A DNA stretch of 42,837 bases. Source: Acidisphaera sp. L21 (GTDB taxonomy: Bacteria > Pseudomonadota > Alphaproteobacteria > Acetobacterales > Acetobacteraceae). The notes below the pieces were generated by a model. The model had not been told where the DNA came from, ran no database searches, and saw only the letters and a program-made list of their open reading frames with translations. The position numbers and the translations under genes are program-made. Where the stretch lies: assembly GCF_009765685.1 (NCBI RefSeq), contig NZ_LMUY01000089.1, forward strand, positions 1,526 through 44,362, given 5' to 3'. The first letter of the stretch is position 1; each line of letters begins with the position of its first letter. Shown one piece after another: positions 33,207 to 41,154 of the stretch.

Positions 33207-34213
33207 GCGGCATCAGCAAGGATACCGTCCTCCTCGCGCGATATGCCGAGGGACTGTTCTGGATGGCCCGTTATATCGAACGGGTTGAGAACTTGGCACG
33301 GCTGATCGACGTGACCCAGACTTTCGAAAGTCCCGGTCGCGAGGACGAGGCGTGGAGTGCGCTGTTACGCATCAATGCGGACGAGGAGCGGTTCTTGGCC
33401 GCTGGCGGAACGCTTGATCCCGAGGGGATCAAGCGGTTCTATCTGCTAGATCGCAGCAATCATACCTCCGTCCCCGCTTCGATTGAGGCAGCGAGAACTA
33501 ATGCTCGCACCCTACGTCCTCTCATCAGCACTGAGATGTGGATGCAGATGAACGTGTTCCATCGCGACGTTATGGCAATCTCCGCCGATGAACTCACAGG
33601 CGACCACCTCACACGGCTTTGTGCCCGACTTAAGGAAGGGATGCAGGCTCATACCGGCATAACAGAGGGTACGTTCTTCCGCGATCAAGGCTGGAACTTT
33701 TACATGCTCGGACGTCTGATCGAGCGCGCTGACCAAACGACGCGGCTGCTAGATATCAAATATCACTTGCTCCACCTCCAAGGTATTGAGGAGCGTCGCC
33801 TGGCGGAACTCACTCAATGGGGTGGTGTGCTGCGTGCTGCCGCGGGTTACCACGCGTTTCGCCGGGTTGCTCCCGCCGGGTTTGAGGCTGCCGATGTCGT
33901 GACGTTTTTACTGTCAGATCGGTCATTTCCACGCAGTATCACGCTGTGTGTAAGCCAGGTCGAATGGCACCTGATGCAGTTGCGCAGCCGCTATAATCTA
34001 CGGGGCACTGTGGCGGCGTTGGAGCGGATTGAGGAAGTGCGTGCGGCGTTGTCGTCTAATTCGGCAAATCAGTTGATCGAATCTGGCTTGCACGACTTCC
34101 TGGATTGCTTACAGCGTGATCTCAATCTCCTGGCCGGTGAAATCGGCTACGCGTTTTTCCGGGATTGGCGGCCGGAGCCACCGTCGCAAAAGCAATCGCT
34201 GGGCGCATCGTAA
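33203..34213 (+). CDS. Alpha-E domain-containing protein
   Basis: A 336-residue, almost wholly helical protein of the alpha-E family. The N-terminal block LLARYAEGLFWMARYIERVENLARL and the middle block FFRDQGWNFYMLGRLIERADQTTRL are internal near-repeats (FWMARYIERVEN and FYMLGRLIERAD) that define the family. The ATG is fixed by its ATGA overlap with the ATP-grasp gene. The function is unknown; constant linkage to the ATP-grasp protein suggests that they work on one substrate, possibly in making or modifying a peptide. A natural stop at 34213 is followed by a convergent small gene. Confidence 0.9.
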   Translation: MSGISKDTVLLARYAEGLFWMARYIERVENLARLIDVTQTFESPGREDEAWSALLRINADEERFLAAGGTLDPEGIKRFYLLDRSNHTSVPASIEAARTNARTLRPLISTEMWMQMNVFHRDVMAISADELTGDHLTRLCARLKEGMQAHTGITEGTFFRDQGWNFYMLGRLIERADQTTRLLDIKYHLLHLQGIEERRLAELTQWGGVLRAAAGYHAFRRVAPAGFEAADVVTFLLSDRSFPRSITLCVSQVEWHLMQLRSRYNLRGTVAALERIEEVRAALSSNSANQLIESGLHDFLDCLQRDLNLLAGEIGYAFFRDWRPEPPSQKQSLGAS

Positions 34214-34237
34214 GTCGGTGGCAAGAGTGTCGAGAGC

Positions 34238-34564
34238 TCACGCCCAGCGGGTGACAGCCTCCAACGCCTCATGCATCGTCGCAAAATGGCCAATGTCGCG
34301 GCCGTCCCTCGCGCGCCAAACGCTGATCGCCTTTCCTCGACGAACGGCACCCCATTTCGCCCATTGCCCATTTACTGGGTAGATGCTGGCAAATTCTGCG
34401 ATCCCAGGTGGATTTTCGTCGTGGCAAGAATGAATCGCGAGACGCACCCCGTGGTTCTGTTTCTCCATGCGCGCTAAGGCAAGCCTATCTGCCATTGTGA
34501 AGCGATCGTTCGGACGCTTGAACACCAGAATATCGGCGCCCGGCGTGGTCTGGATTTGGGACAC
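34238..34564 (-). CDS. Small protein of unknown function
   Basis: A 108-residue reading starting at GTG 34564, which has a strong AAGGGGAG seven bases upstream; a longer version from 34600 has none. The predicted protein (MSQIQTTPGADILVFKRPND onward) has no signal peptide or membrane segment. It holds a conserved-looking C-terminal part, GKAISVWRARDGRDIGHFA, with alternating strands and a final helix. No family is recognised. It is convergent with the alpha-E gene and 135 bases downstream of zwf on the same strand. The good start signal is the main support. Confidence 0.55.
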   Translation of the reverse strand: MSQIQTTPGADILVFKRPNDRFTMADRLALARMEKQNHGVRLAIHSCHDENPPGIAEFASIYPVNGQWAKWGAVRRGKAISVWRARDGRDIGHFATMHEALEAVTRWA

Positions 34565-34698
34565 TGCGCATCTCCCCTTGCGAGCCGCAGGATATCTCAC
34601 GAAATCGTGAGGCTACGCAAAGGCGATGACATCACTTTTTGTGTGATTGGCCGACAATTCCATCGCATTCCTGTTGCATCTCAAGAAAACTCTATTGT

Positions 34699-36174
34699 TT
34701 ATCGAATTTCCTCGTACCAGGTTCGGCCATCTCGTTCAATTAAAGCGATGGCAGAGGTTGGCCCCCAGCTTCCGGCCGGGTAGAGCCGCGGGGGCTCCCG
34801 AGATTCTTCCCAAGCTTCGATGATTGGTTCAACCCAACTCCACGCGGCTTCGACCTCGTCCCGGCGCATGAACAGAGTCGGATTGCCGCGGACGCTGTCC
34901 ATGAGCAACCTCTCATAGGCGTCCGGATACCGCGTGCCGAACGCCTTCTCGAAACTTATGTCCAACTGCGTAGGGCTGAGGTGCAAGCCCCCAGGCTCTG
35001 GGCTTTTCGTCATCAACTCCAGTTTCATTCCCTCTTCCGGCTGTAGCCGGATAATCAACTTGTTTGGACTCAATGCTGCGTCTTCTCGCGTGAAGACGTT
35101 GAACGGTGCTCCACGGAACTGCACGACAATCTCACTCACCTTCTGTGGCAGCCGCTTGCCGCTTCGTAGGTAGAATGGAACGTTGTTCCAACGCCAGTTT
35201 TGGATCTCAGCCTTCAATGCTACAAAGGTTTCGGTCTTGCTGGACCGTCCTTCGCCCAGATCTGCGAGGTAGCCGGGGACGCCCTTCCCATCGATCGCAC
35301 CCTGACTGTATTGACCGCGAACGGTAATGTTGCCGACTTCATGTGGCGCTATCGGCTTCAACGAGCGCAAGACCTTCAGTTTCTCATCCCGAACGGCATT
35401 GGCATCGAGACTCGTCGGCGGCTCCATCGCCAAGAGGCATAGAAGCTGCATCAGATGGTTCTGTACCATATCTCGCAGGGCACCCGAGTGGTCGTAATAG
35501 TCACCACGGCCTTCGACGCCAACCGTTTCACCCACCGTAATCTGCACGTGGTCTATGACATCTGCATTCCACAACCGTTCGAACACCACGTTGGCAAATC
35601 GAAGCGCAAGCAGATTCTGCACCGTTTCTTTGCCTAAATAATGGTCAATTCTAAAAGTCTGTGTCTCGGTGAACACCTCGCCCACGACGTCGTTGACTTG
35701 CCTTGCGGAGGCAAGGTCGTGGCCAATCGGCTTTTCCAGAACGACGCGGCTGTGTTCCGTGACTAACCCGGCGGCCTGTAGATTATTGCAGATGGGTCCG
35801 TAGAGATCAGGTGACGTTGCAAGGTAAAAGACTCGTATCCGGTCGCGCTTCTCGTTCAATAGCTTGGCCAGCGCCTCCAAGCCACCATCGGTGGCGGCAT
35901 CCCCCCGCGCGTAATGGATCATGCCGGCAAACTTTTCTGTAAGCGGCTTGCTGAGGTCGCCCTTCGCAACGTGCTTGCCGATCGCTTCGGTAGCACGCAG
36001 TCGGAAGCTTTTGTCATCGAAGTCGGATCGAGCAGCACCGATAATTCGGGCATCGTCCGGAATCTGGCCATCACGCAGGCGATGATACAGCGCCGGAAGC
36101 AGTTTGCGGAGGGTGAGGTCCCCAGTGGCGCCAAAAACAATGCAATCGAATGGGTCGACTGGCTTGATAGCCAT
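34699..36174 (-). CDS. zwf: Glucose-6-phosphate 1-dehydrogenase
   Basis: A 491-residue enzyme that oxidises glucose-6-phosphate with NADP (or NAD) as entry to the pentose phosphate and Entner-Doudoroff pathways. The nucleotide motif is FGATGDLTLRKLLPAL. The active site RIDHYLGKETVQNLLALRF contains the catalytic His region and substrate Lys, with FEKPIGHD/LEKPIGHDLASA upstream. The ATG at 36174 gives the usual family N-terminus; an ATG at 36225 adds an unconserved leader. No pgl or edd gene is adjacent. It is divergent from the isocitrate dehydrogenase gene, with about 130 bases between starts for both promoters. Confidence 0.96.
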   Translation of the reverse strand: MAIKPVDPFDCIVFGATGDLTLRKLLPALYHRLRDGQIPDDARIIGAARSDFDDKSFRLRATEAIGKHVAKGDLSKPLTEKFAGMIHYARGDAATDGGLEALAKLLNEKRDRIRVFYLATSPDLYGPICNNLQAAGLVTEHSRVVLEKPIGHDLASARQVNDVVGEVFTETQTFRIDHYLGKETVQNLLALRFANVVFERLWNADVIDHVQITVGETVGVEGRGDYYDHSGALRDMVQNHLMQLLCLLAMEPPTSLDANAVRDEKLKVLRSLKPIAPHEVGNITVRGQYSQGAIDGKGVPGYLADLGEGRSSKTETFVALKAEIQNWRWNNVPFYLRSGKRLPQKVSEIVVQFRGAPFNVFTREDAALSPNKLIIRLQPEEGMKLELMTKSPEPGGLHLSPTQLDISFEKAFGTRYPDAYERLLMDSVRGNPTLFMRRDEVEAAWSWVEPIIEAWEESREPPRLYPAGSWGPTSAIALIERDGRTWYEEIR

Positions 36175-36306
36175 GGCTGAGAGGCCCCTTGCTGTTGCGC
36201 TGCAATGTGGGGACAAAGCCTTCATGCGTCTATCCGTTCAATCAAAGGTTTAGGTGCGCCGCCGAAAGGCCTATGCTGCACCCGCGAAATAGACCCAGGT
36301 GGATAA

Positions 36307-37323
36307 ATGATCGACGCAACCTTAATTGCAGGCGATGGGATTGGCCCGGAAGTCGTGGACGCGACCGTCCGCGTGTTGGATGCCCTAGGCAGTCCTTTTG
36401 CGTGGGACCGCCAACCTGGTGGGATGGAGGCTGTGGCTATTGCCGGCGATCCTCTGCCACCTGCGACCCTAGCAAGCATAAAGCGCACGCGGTTGGCCTT
36501 GAAGGGGCCGTTGACCACGCCGATTGGGGGGGGATTTCGGTCGGTTAACGTGCGACTGCGGGAAGAATTTCAGCTTTACGCCAACGTCCGCCCTGCTCGA
36601 ACGCTCATTCCCGGCGGCCGTTATGAAGATCTAGACCTAGTTATCATTCGTGAGAATCTAGAAGGGTTCTATGTTGCCTTCGAGCATTATATCCCTGTCG
36701 GCGACGATAGCCATGGCGTTGCGATCTCCTCAGGCGTGAACACCCGCGCCGGCGCGCAGCGGATCCTGCGTTATGCGTTCGAGTACGCCATTCGTAACGG
36801 TCGCAAAAAAGTGACAGCTGTTCACAAGGCCAATGTTCTGAAGGCGTTGACTGGGCTGTTCCTGGAGGAAGCGCGAACCATGGCGAAGGAATACGAAGGC
36901 CGTGTGGTGCTTGATGATCGCATTGTCGATGCTTGCGCGATGCAACTCGTCCTCAACCCGTGGCAGTTTGACGTTATCGTAACGACCAACTTGTTCGGCG
37001 ACATTCTATCGGACGAGGCAGCCGGGTTGGTCGGCGGCCTTGGCATGGCGCCGGGCGCCAACATCGGCAAGACGGCGGCGATTTTCGAAGCGGTTCACGG
37101 CTCTGCCCCAGATATTGCAGGCAAAGGTATTGCTAATCCTACCTCTCTCATGCTGGCAGCGGCGCTCATGTTGGAACATGTCGGGCTAGCGAAAGACAAG
37201 CAGCGCCTGGAGGACGCAGTGAGTGCTGTGATGAACCAAGACGGCATTCGCACCGGCGACTTGGGTGGCAAGGCCACCACCAAAGAGTTCACCGATGGGG
37301 TAATCCAACGCCTAGCTGCGTAA
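36307..37323 (+). CDS. NAD-dependent isocitrate dehydrogenase (short, LeuB-like type)
   Basis: A 338-residue member of the isocitrate/isopropylmalate dehydrogenase family. The substrate loop [12 protein letters not shown] contains Ser79 and Asn81, the Ser-x-Asn pair diagnostic of isocitrate rather than isopropylmalate. The cofactor loop [16 protein letters not shown] has Asp269-Ile270, the NAD-type choice, where NADP enzymes have Lys-Tyr. [18 protein letters not shown] and [14 protein letters not shown] are further hallmarks. AGGTGG precedes the ATG. Homoisocitrate or tartrate dehydrogenase are less likely alternatives. It would feed the TCA cycle with NADH. Confidence 0.9.
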   Translation: MIDATLIAGDGIGPEVVDATVRVLDALGSPFAWDRQPGGMEAVAIAGDPLPPATLASIKRTRLALKGPLTTPIGGGFRSVNVRLREEFQLYANVRPARTLIPGGRYEDLDLVIIRENLEGFYVAFEHYIPVGDDSHGVAISSGVNTRAGAQRILRYAFEYAIRNGRKKVTAVHKANVLKALTGLFLEEARTMAKEYEGRVVLDDRIVDACAMQLVLNPWQFDVIVTTNLFGDILSDEAAGLVGGLGMAPGANIGKTAAIFEAVHGSAPDIAGKGIANPTSLMLAAALMLEHVGLAKDKQRLEDAVSAVMNQDGIRTGDLGGKATTKEFTDGVIQRLAA

Positions 37324-37414
37324 GCCCGCAGTAGTCGATGATTTGGAGATGCAACTTGGGGGCGCCCCGTTGGCACTGGCCCAGCACTTGAGAGTTGGCT
37401 TGCCGGGTGACACT

Positions 37415-37432
37415 CTCCGCCGCACTGCGGAG
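37415..37432 (+). promoter_or_regulatory. Hairpin covering the ribosome-binding site of the SGNH gene
   Basis: CTCCGC (37415-37420) and GCGGAG (37427-37432) form a perfect six-pair stem with a six-base loop. The right arm contains GGAG (37429-37432), the ribosome-binding site for the ATG at 37440, so the folded RNA would hide it. The rest of the 116-base gap holds no clear promoter. Confidence 0.35.
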
Positions 37433-37439
37433 TAGTACG

Positions 37440-38837
37440 ATGCCGTTTCCGACGAGAATGCTGCTGGCTGCAATGCTCGCCATCTGCGCCACCCCGGCGA
37501 TGGCGCAGCGTTGGGCTACCGTTTGGGCTGGCTCGGACCAGGGGCCGTATCCAGCCGGGAATGCCTCGGCCCAGCCAGATCTGTCGTTCACATTTCCACA
37601 TCCAGAAAGCGGATCGCACGAGCAGAGCTTCCGGCTGATCATCAAGCCGGATCTCTGGGCGCGGCAGATGCGATTCCGCTTTTCGAACGCGTTTGGCACG
37701 AAGCCAGTGAGCTTCGATACTGCCTTCGTTGGCCTGCAAATGAGTGGCGCCGCACTGGTTGCCGGCACCAATCGGCCACTGACGTTCGCCGGCAAGAAGA
37801 CCGTAACGGTTGCCCCGGGCGCCCAGGTGTGGTCGGACGCCGTCGGACTACCGTTCGTGCGCAACCCCGCGGCTTCCGAACTGGCTGGCCGAAAGCTAGC
37901 CGTGACGTTCCACATCCCCGGCGATAGCGGGCCGATGACTTGGCACGCCAAGGCGATGACGACCTCCTACGTAACCGCCCCGGACGCAGGGGCGATCGGG
38001 GAGTTGGAGGACGACAGCGCATACCCGGCAAGTACCACCTCCTGGTACTTCTTGGACGCCGCAGACGCCATCGTACCATCAGACACGCGTGTGGTTCTGT
38101 GCTTCGGCGACAGCATTACCGACGGCACCGCCTCCACTTTAAACGGAGATGATCGTTGGACGGATGTTCTGTCACGCCGCCTTCACGCGACGGGAGGACA
38201 TGTCGCGGTTGTAGATGCCGGTATCGGTGGGAACCAGGTAGCTGGGCCGCCAGAGTACACGGCCGCCAAGCCGTTCTCAGGTGGCCCCTCGGCCATCTCG
38301 CGTCTCGATCGCGACCTTTTAACGTTGTCGGGCGTGACAGACGTAATTTGGTTCGAAGGCATCAACGATTTGGGTGCGGCCAACGCGGTGCCCGATAATG
38401 TCGCGAATACCGTGCGTGCCGGTGTTGAGAGGATCCGGGCCAAGATCAAGGGTGTCCGGGTTTTCGGCGCGACCCTCACCAGCAGCCGAGCCAGCACGGC
38501 GCCTGGTTACGGCACAGCTGACACTGATAATCGACGGCATGCGCTGAATGATCTAATCCGCAAGCCAGGCCTATTCGATGCCGTAATCGACTTTGACGGT
38601 GTCACAGTGGATCGGCAAACTGGTGAGTTACGGGCGGAATTCGTGCCACCATCTACAGCAGGTGGCACCGGAGACAAGTTGCACCCAAATCGCGCAGGTT
38701 ATTTGGCGATGGGCAATGCGGTCGAACTGCGGCTGATAGTGCCTGTCGAGGTGGTTCGTCCGCGCCCCCGTCCGCGCCCCCGATCTGCAGCGTCAGCAGA
38801 TGCAGCCGCCGATCCCGCCGAGATTATCCCGCAATGA
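37440..38837 (+). CDS. Secreted SGNH/GDSL-family hydrolase
   Basis: A 465-residue exported esterase/lipase-type enzyme. A signal peptide ends AMA-Q (residue 22). An N-terminal accessory domain of about 190 residues (WATVWAGSDQGPYP onward) precedes the SGNH domain. Catalytic blocks are Ser225 in CFGDSITDG, Gly264 in GIGGNQ, Asn309 in FEGINDLG, and Asp412 with His415 in GDKLHPNRAGY. The tail contains a Pro-Arg repeat (RPRPRPRPR) and an Ala-rich end. It resembles large secreted esterases of the carbohydrate-esterase kind, but the substrate is not evident. Start chosen by GGAG seven bases upstream. Its stop overlaps the ATG of the broken gene that follows. Confidence 0.9.
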   Translation: MPFPTRMLLAAMLAICATPAMAQRWATVWAGSDQGPYPAGNASAQPDLSFTFPHPESGSHEQSFRLIIKPDLWARQMRFRFSNAFGTKPVSFDTAFVGLQMSGAALVAGTNRPLTFAGKKTVTVAPGAQVWSDAVGLPFVRNPAASELAGRKLAVTFHIPGDSGPMTWHAKAMTTSYVTAPDAGAIGELEDDSAYPASTTSWYFLDAADAIVPSDTRVVLCFGDSITDGTASTLNGDDRWTDVLSRRLHATGGHVAVVDAGIGGNQVAGPPEYTAAKPFSGGPSAISRLDRDLLTLSGVTDVIWFEGINDLGAANAVPDNVANTVRAGVERIRAKIKGVRVFGATLTSSRASTAPGYGTADTDNRRHALNDLIRKPGLFDAVIDFDGVTVDRQTGELRAEFVPPSTAGGTGDKLHPNRAGYLAMGNAVELRLIVPVEVVRPRPRPRPRSAASADAAADPAEIIPQ

Positions 38838-39588
38838 GCGCTTACGCCGATTATGTCGGCCGCACGGAAATTCGCACCAACACAGTATGGCCTCATATGG
38901 AAAGGCCTAGTCGCAACGCTCGAAGTAGCGCGATCGGAGCGCGTTCTGCCGCATCTGTGGCACTGGATGCTCTCACCGACTGGGCATCCGCCAGCCAGCG
39001 CGGCCCGGACGGTCACCTGAAGCGGGGGGCTTCATTCTATCACCCGATCCCACGTTTGTGAAAACTTGACCGGAACCAACACCGTTGAGTCCGTGGCCAA
39101 AAAGGAAGGCGGCTCCGGACGTATGGTGTTTGTCACGGTGCGGCATGACGTTGACTTCTCGCATGAGCGCGTGCTCACTGAAGAGCATGATATCGTCTAT
39201 CGCGGCGATGATGGAGAGGCAGTCAAATCCGGTTATGTAGCCCCACCGGTGGATGTCGCAGCCGTGCGGGAGGTTCGTCCAGATTAGGTGCAGTTATTCC
39301 GTTATTCGGCTCTGACGGGGAGTGACCATCGCGTTCATTATGACGCGATTACTTCAGACTTGAGGAGGGCTATACGGCCTGATCGCGCATGGACCGCTGC
39401 GGGCGACATGGCTGGCGATGCTGGCCACACGATTGGCCCCTATAGTACGGTTTTCATTTGGTGGCAGGAGACCTGTGTTTGCCGGAAACTCCTGGCAGGC
39501 GCAGGCACGGAAGAGTGCGGACGACTATCGTCTGCGCACGCTAGATGACACGGGCGCCGTTTGCATGACGGTCGAAGCCGGAGAATGA
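38834..39588 (+). pseudogene. MaoC/HTD2-like acyl dehydratase, broken
   Basis: The remains of a FAS1-like or mesaconyl-C4-CoA-hydratase-type dehydratase of normally about 280 residues. From the ATG at 38834 it reads YADYVGRTEIRTNTV, shifts to GLVATLEVARSERV followed by LPHLWHWM, and shifts back to GPDGHLKRG. It loses roughly 30 residues around a TGA at 39059-39061, and resumes with KKEGGSGRMVFVTVRHDVD and LTEEHDIVYRGDDGE. It meets a TAG at 39285-39287 and continues LFRYSALTGSDHRVHYD. It shifts through RDYFRLEEGY and then to GLIAHGPLRATWLA, RPVFAGNSW and DDTGAVCMTVEAGE before its stop at 39586-39588. Nonsense codons, several frameshifts and a deletion make it dead. The parent family is clear; the exact substrate is not. 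Confidence 0.87.
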
Positions 39589-39590
39589 AC

Positions 39591-40412
39591 GTGGCCTTCA
39601 TGATCGAGCCTGTTCCCGAGCGGGGTGCGCTGCACCCTATACACCCAGGTATTAGCCGCATCGTTGCCGATAATCCGGGCCGGATGACGTATCATGGCAC
39701 CAATACCTACCTGATCGAAGACCCAGACGGTGTAACCGTCCTGGATCCGGGACCGGATCAGCCCGGTCATGTTGCGAATATTCTGCGCCTGACACCCGGT
39801 CCGATTGTTCGCATTCTTTTGAGCCACACGCATCGCGATCATCTAGGCGCTCTGGGCGGTTTGAAGGCCGAAACCGGCGCACCAACCTATGGTTGGCACA
39901 AGCCCGATACCGATGCGTTTGCGCCCGATGTATCTATTCACGACGGCGACACCGTGGCGGGCATGCAGGCGATTTTCACGCCAGGCCACGCCGCCGACCA
40001 TGTTTGTTTTGCGCGACCTGATGGAGTATTGTTCAGCGCAGATCATGTCATGAGCTGGTCGTCTAGCGTTGTTAGCCCACCGGGCGGCGACATGGCAGCG
40101 TATTTCGCGAGTTTAAACCGTCTTCTAGATCGGCCAACCGACACGATTTACTTTCCGGGTCACGGCCCGCCAATGGGCGAACCGCACGCCTACGTCGCCG
40201 CTTTGTTAGAGCACCGAGTTGCCCGGGAACGCGCAATCGCTACGGCGCTCAAGGATGGGCCGCGCAGTTCCACGCTGTTAGTGGACGTCCTATACTCTAA
40301 GATAGACCCGATCTTAAAAATGGCTGCCGAGCGTAACGTGTTGGCACACCTCATAAAACTGGAACGGGAGGGCCTTGTGGTCCGTCGCGGTGACGAGTGG
40401 CGGTCGCTTTAG
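39591..40412 (+). CDS. MBL-fold metallo-hydrolase (LACTB2-like)
   Basis: A protein of about 273 residues with a metallo-beta-lactamase fold. The metal-binding motif is SHTHRDHLGAL (HxHxDH). Further ligands are the His of FTPGHAADHV, the Asp of FSADHVM and the His of YFPGHGPP. The C-terminal winged-helix segment (MAAERNVLAHLIKLEREGLV) is the BLACT_WH domain that defines LACTB2-type proteins, some of which are ribonucleases and others hydroxyacylglutathione-like hydrolases. GTG 39591 lies seven bases after GGAG; ATG 39585, overlapping the pseudogene stop in ATGA, is the alternative. Its end overlaps the next gene by 16 bases. Confidence 0.88.
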   Translation: MAFMIEPVPERGALHPIHPGISRIVADNPGRMTYHGTNTYLIEDPDGVTVLDPGPDQPGHVANILRLTPGPIVRILLSHTHRDHLGALGGLKAETGAPTYGWHKPDTDAFAPDVSIHDGDTVAGMQAIFTPGHAADHVCFARPDGVLFSADHVMSWSSSVVSPPGGDMAAYFASLNRLLDRPTDTIYFPGHGPPMGEPHAYVAALLEHRVARERAIATALKDGPRSSTLLVDVLYSKIDPILKMAAERNVLAHLIKLEREGLVVRRGDEWRSL

Positions 40413-41128
40413 CTCCAGACCCACTCCTTGCTGCCAATCGGACTTTCTACGACAACCTCTGGTCCAAGGCCCGGTTGATAGGGCCAGACCAATTCAATAC
40501 CTGGCCCTTGGCGCAAACTCTGGCGTCTACCGCAACACGGCGTCTTGAGATCGGGGCTGGTCTGCGGCCGCGGCTTCCAACCGTGGGAACCGTATTCATC
40601 GATATCAGCATGCCGGCGCTAGGTCCGCTACAATCAGATGGCGGTCGATCGGTCGCCGGGTTAGCAACCACATTGCCGTTTGCCAACAACAGTTTCGACC
40701 TTCTCTGCGCAATGGATATTGTCGAACATGTCGCCGATGATGACGCCGTCTTTGCCGAATTGTCGCGTGTTGCTGCATCCGGTGCGGTGCTATTGCTGTC
40801 AGTTCCGTTACACCCATCGGCATGGACCGCATTCGACGAAGCGGTCGGTCATCACCGGCGATACAAGCCGGCCGCGCTGGTCGACGCGCTCGCGGTGCAT
40901 GGCTTCACGGTAGAGCGAAGCGCACCTGCGGGTATGTTGCCGCGATCGTCCAAATTACTGAGTGTCGGGATGTGGTTCTTGCAGCATCGACGCGCGCGAG
41001 CAATGTGGTGGTATAATCGTGTCTTCATGCCGTTTGGCCTTCGTCGTGCCCCGGCGTTGGTGCTGCAAGATGGGATGGTTGATCCATCAGGCCTCGCGGG
41101 TGTTCTGTTAGTCTGCCGCCGGGCCTAA
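40397..41128 (+). CDS. Class I SAM-dependent methyltransferase
   Basis: A 243-residue protein. Motif I is RRLEIGAGLRPRLP, the adenosine-binding acidic loop is VFIDISMPAL, and the post-motif region FDLLCAMDIVEHVADDDAVF is the usual MDxxEHV block of the Methyltransf_11 group. The C-terminal third is basic with aromatic residues (MWFLQHRRARAMWWYNRVF), perhaps for membrane or lipid contact. The GTG start lies inside the MBL gene (16-base overlap), so the two are translationally coupled. The methyl acceptor is not known. Confidence 0.83.
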   Translation: MAVALAPDPLLAANRTFYDNLWSKARLIGPDQFNTWPLAQTLASTATRRLEIGAGLRPRLPTVGTVFIDISMPALGPLQSDGGRSVAGLATTLPFANNSFDLLCAMDIVEHVADDDAVFAELSRVAASGAVLLLSVPLHPSAWTAFDEAVGHHRRYKPAALVDALAVHGFTVERSAPAGMLPRSSKLLSVGMWFLQHRRARAMWWYNRVFMPFGLRRAPALVLQDGMVDPSGLAGVLLVCRRA

Positions 41129-41154
41129 CGGCAGCACTCTATAAGGAGAACGAC

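Noticed and set aside
38834-39548. Three small hypothetical proteins between the SGNH and MBL genes
   Set aside because: Their conserved blocks, read across frames, belong to one MaoC/HTD2-like dehydratase, so a pseudogene is the simpler account.
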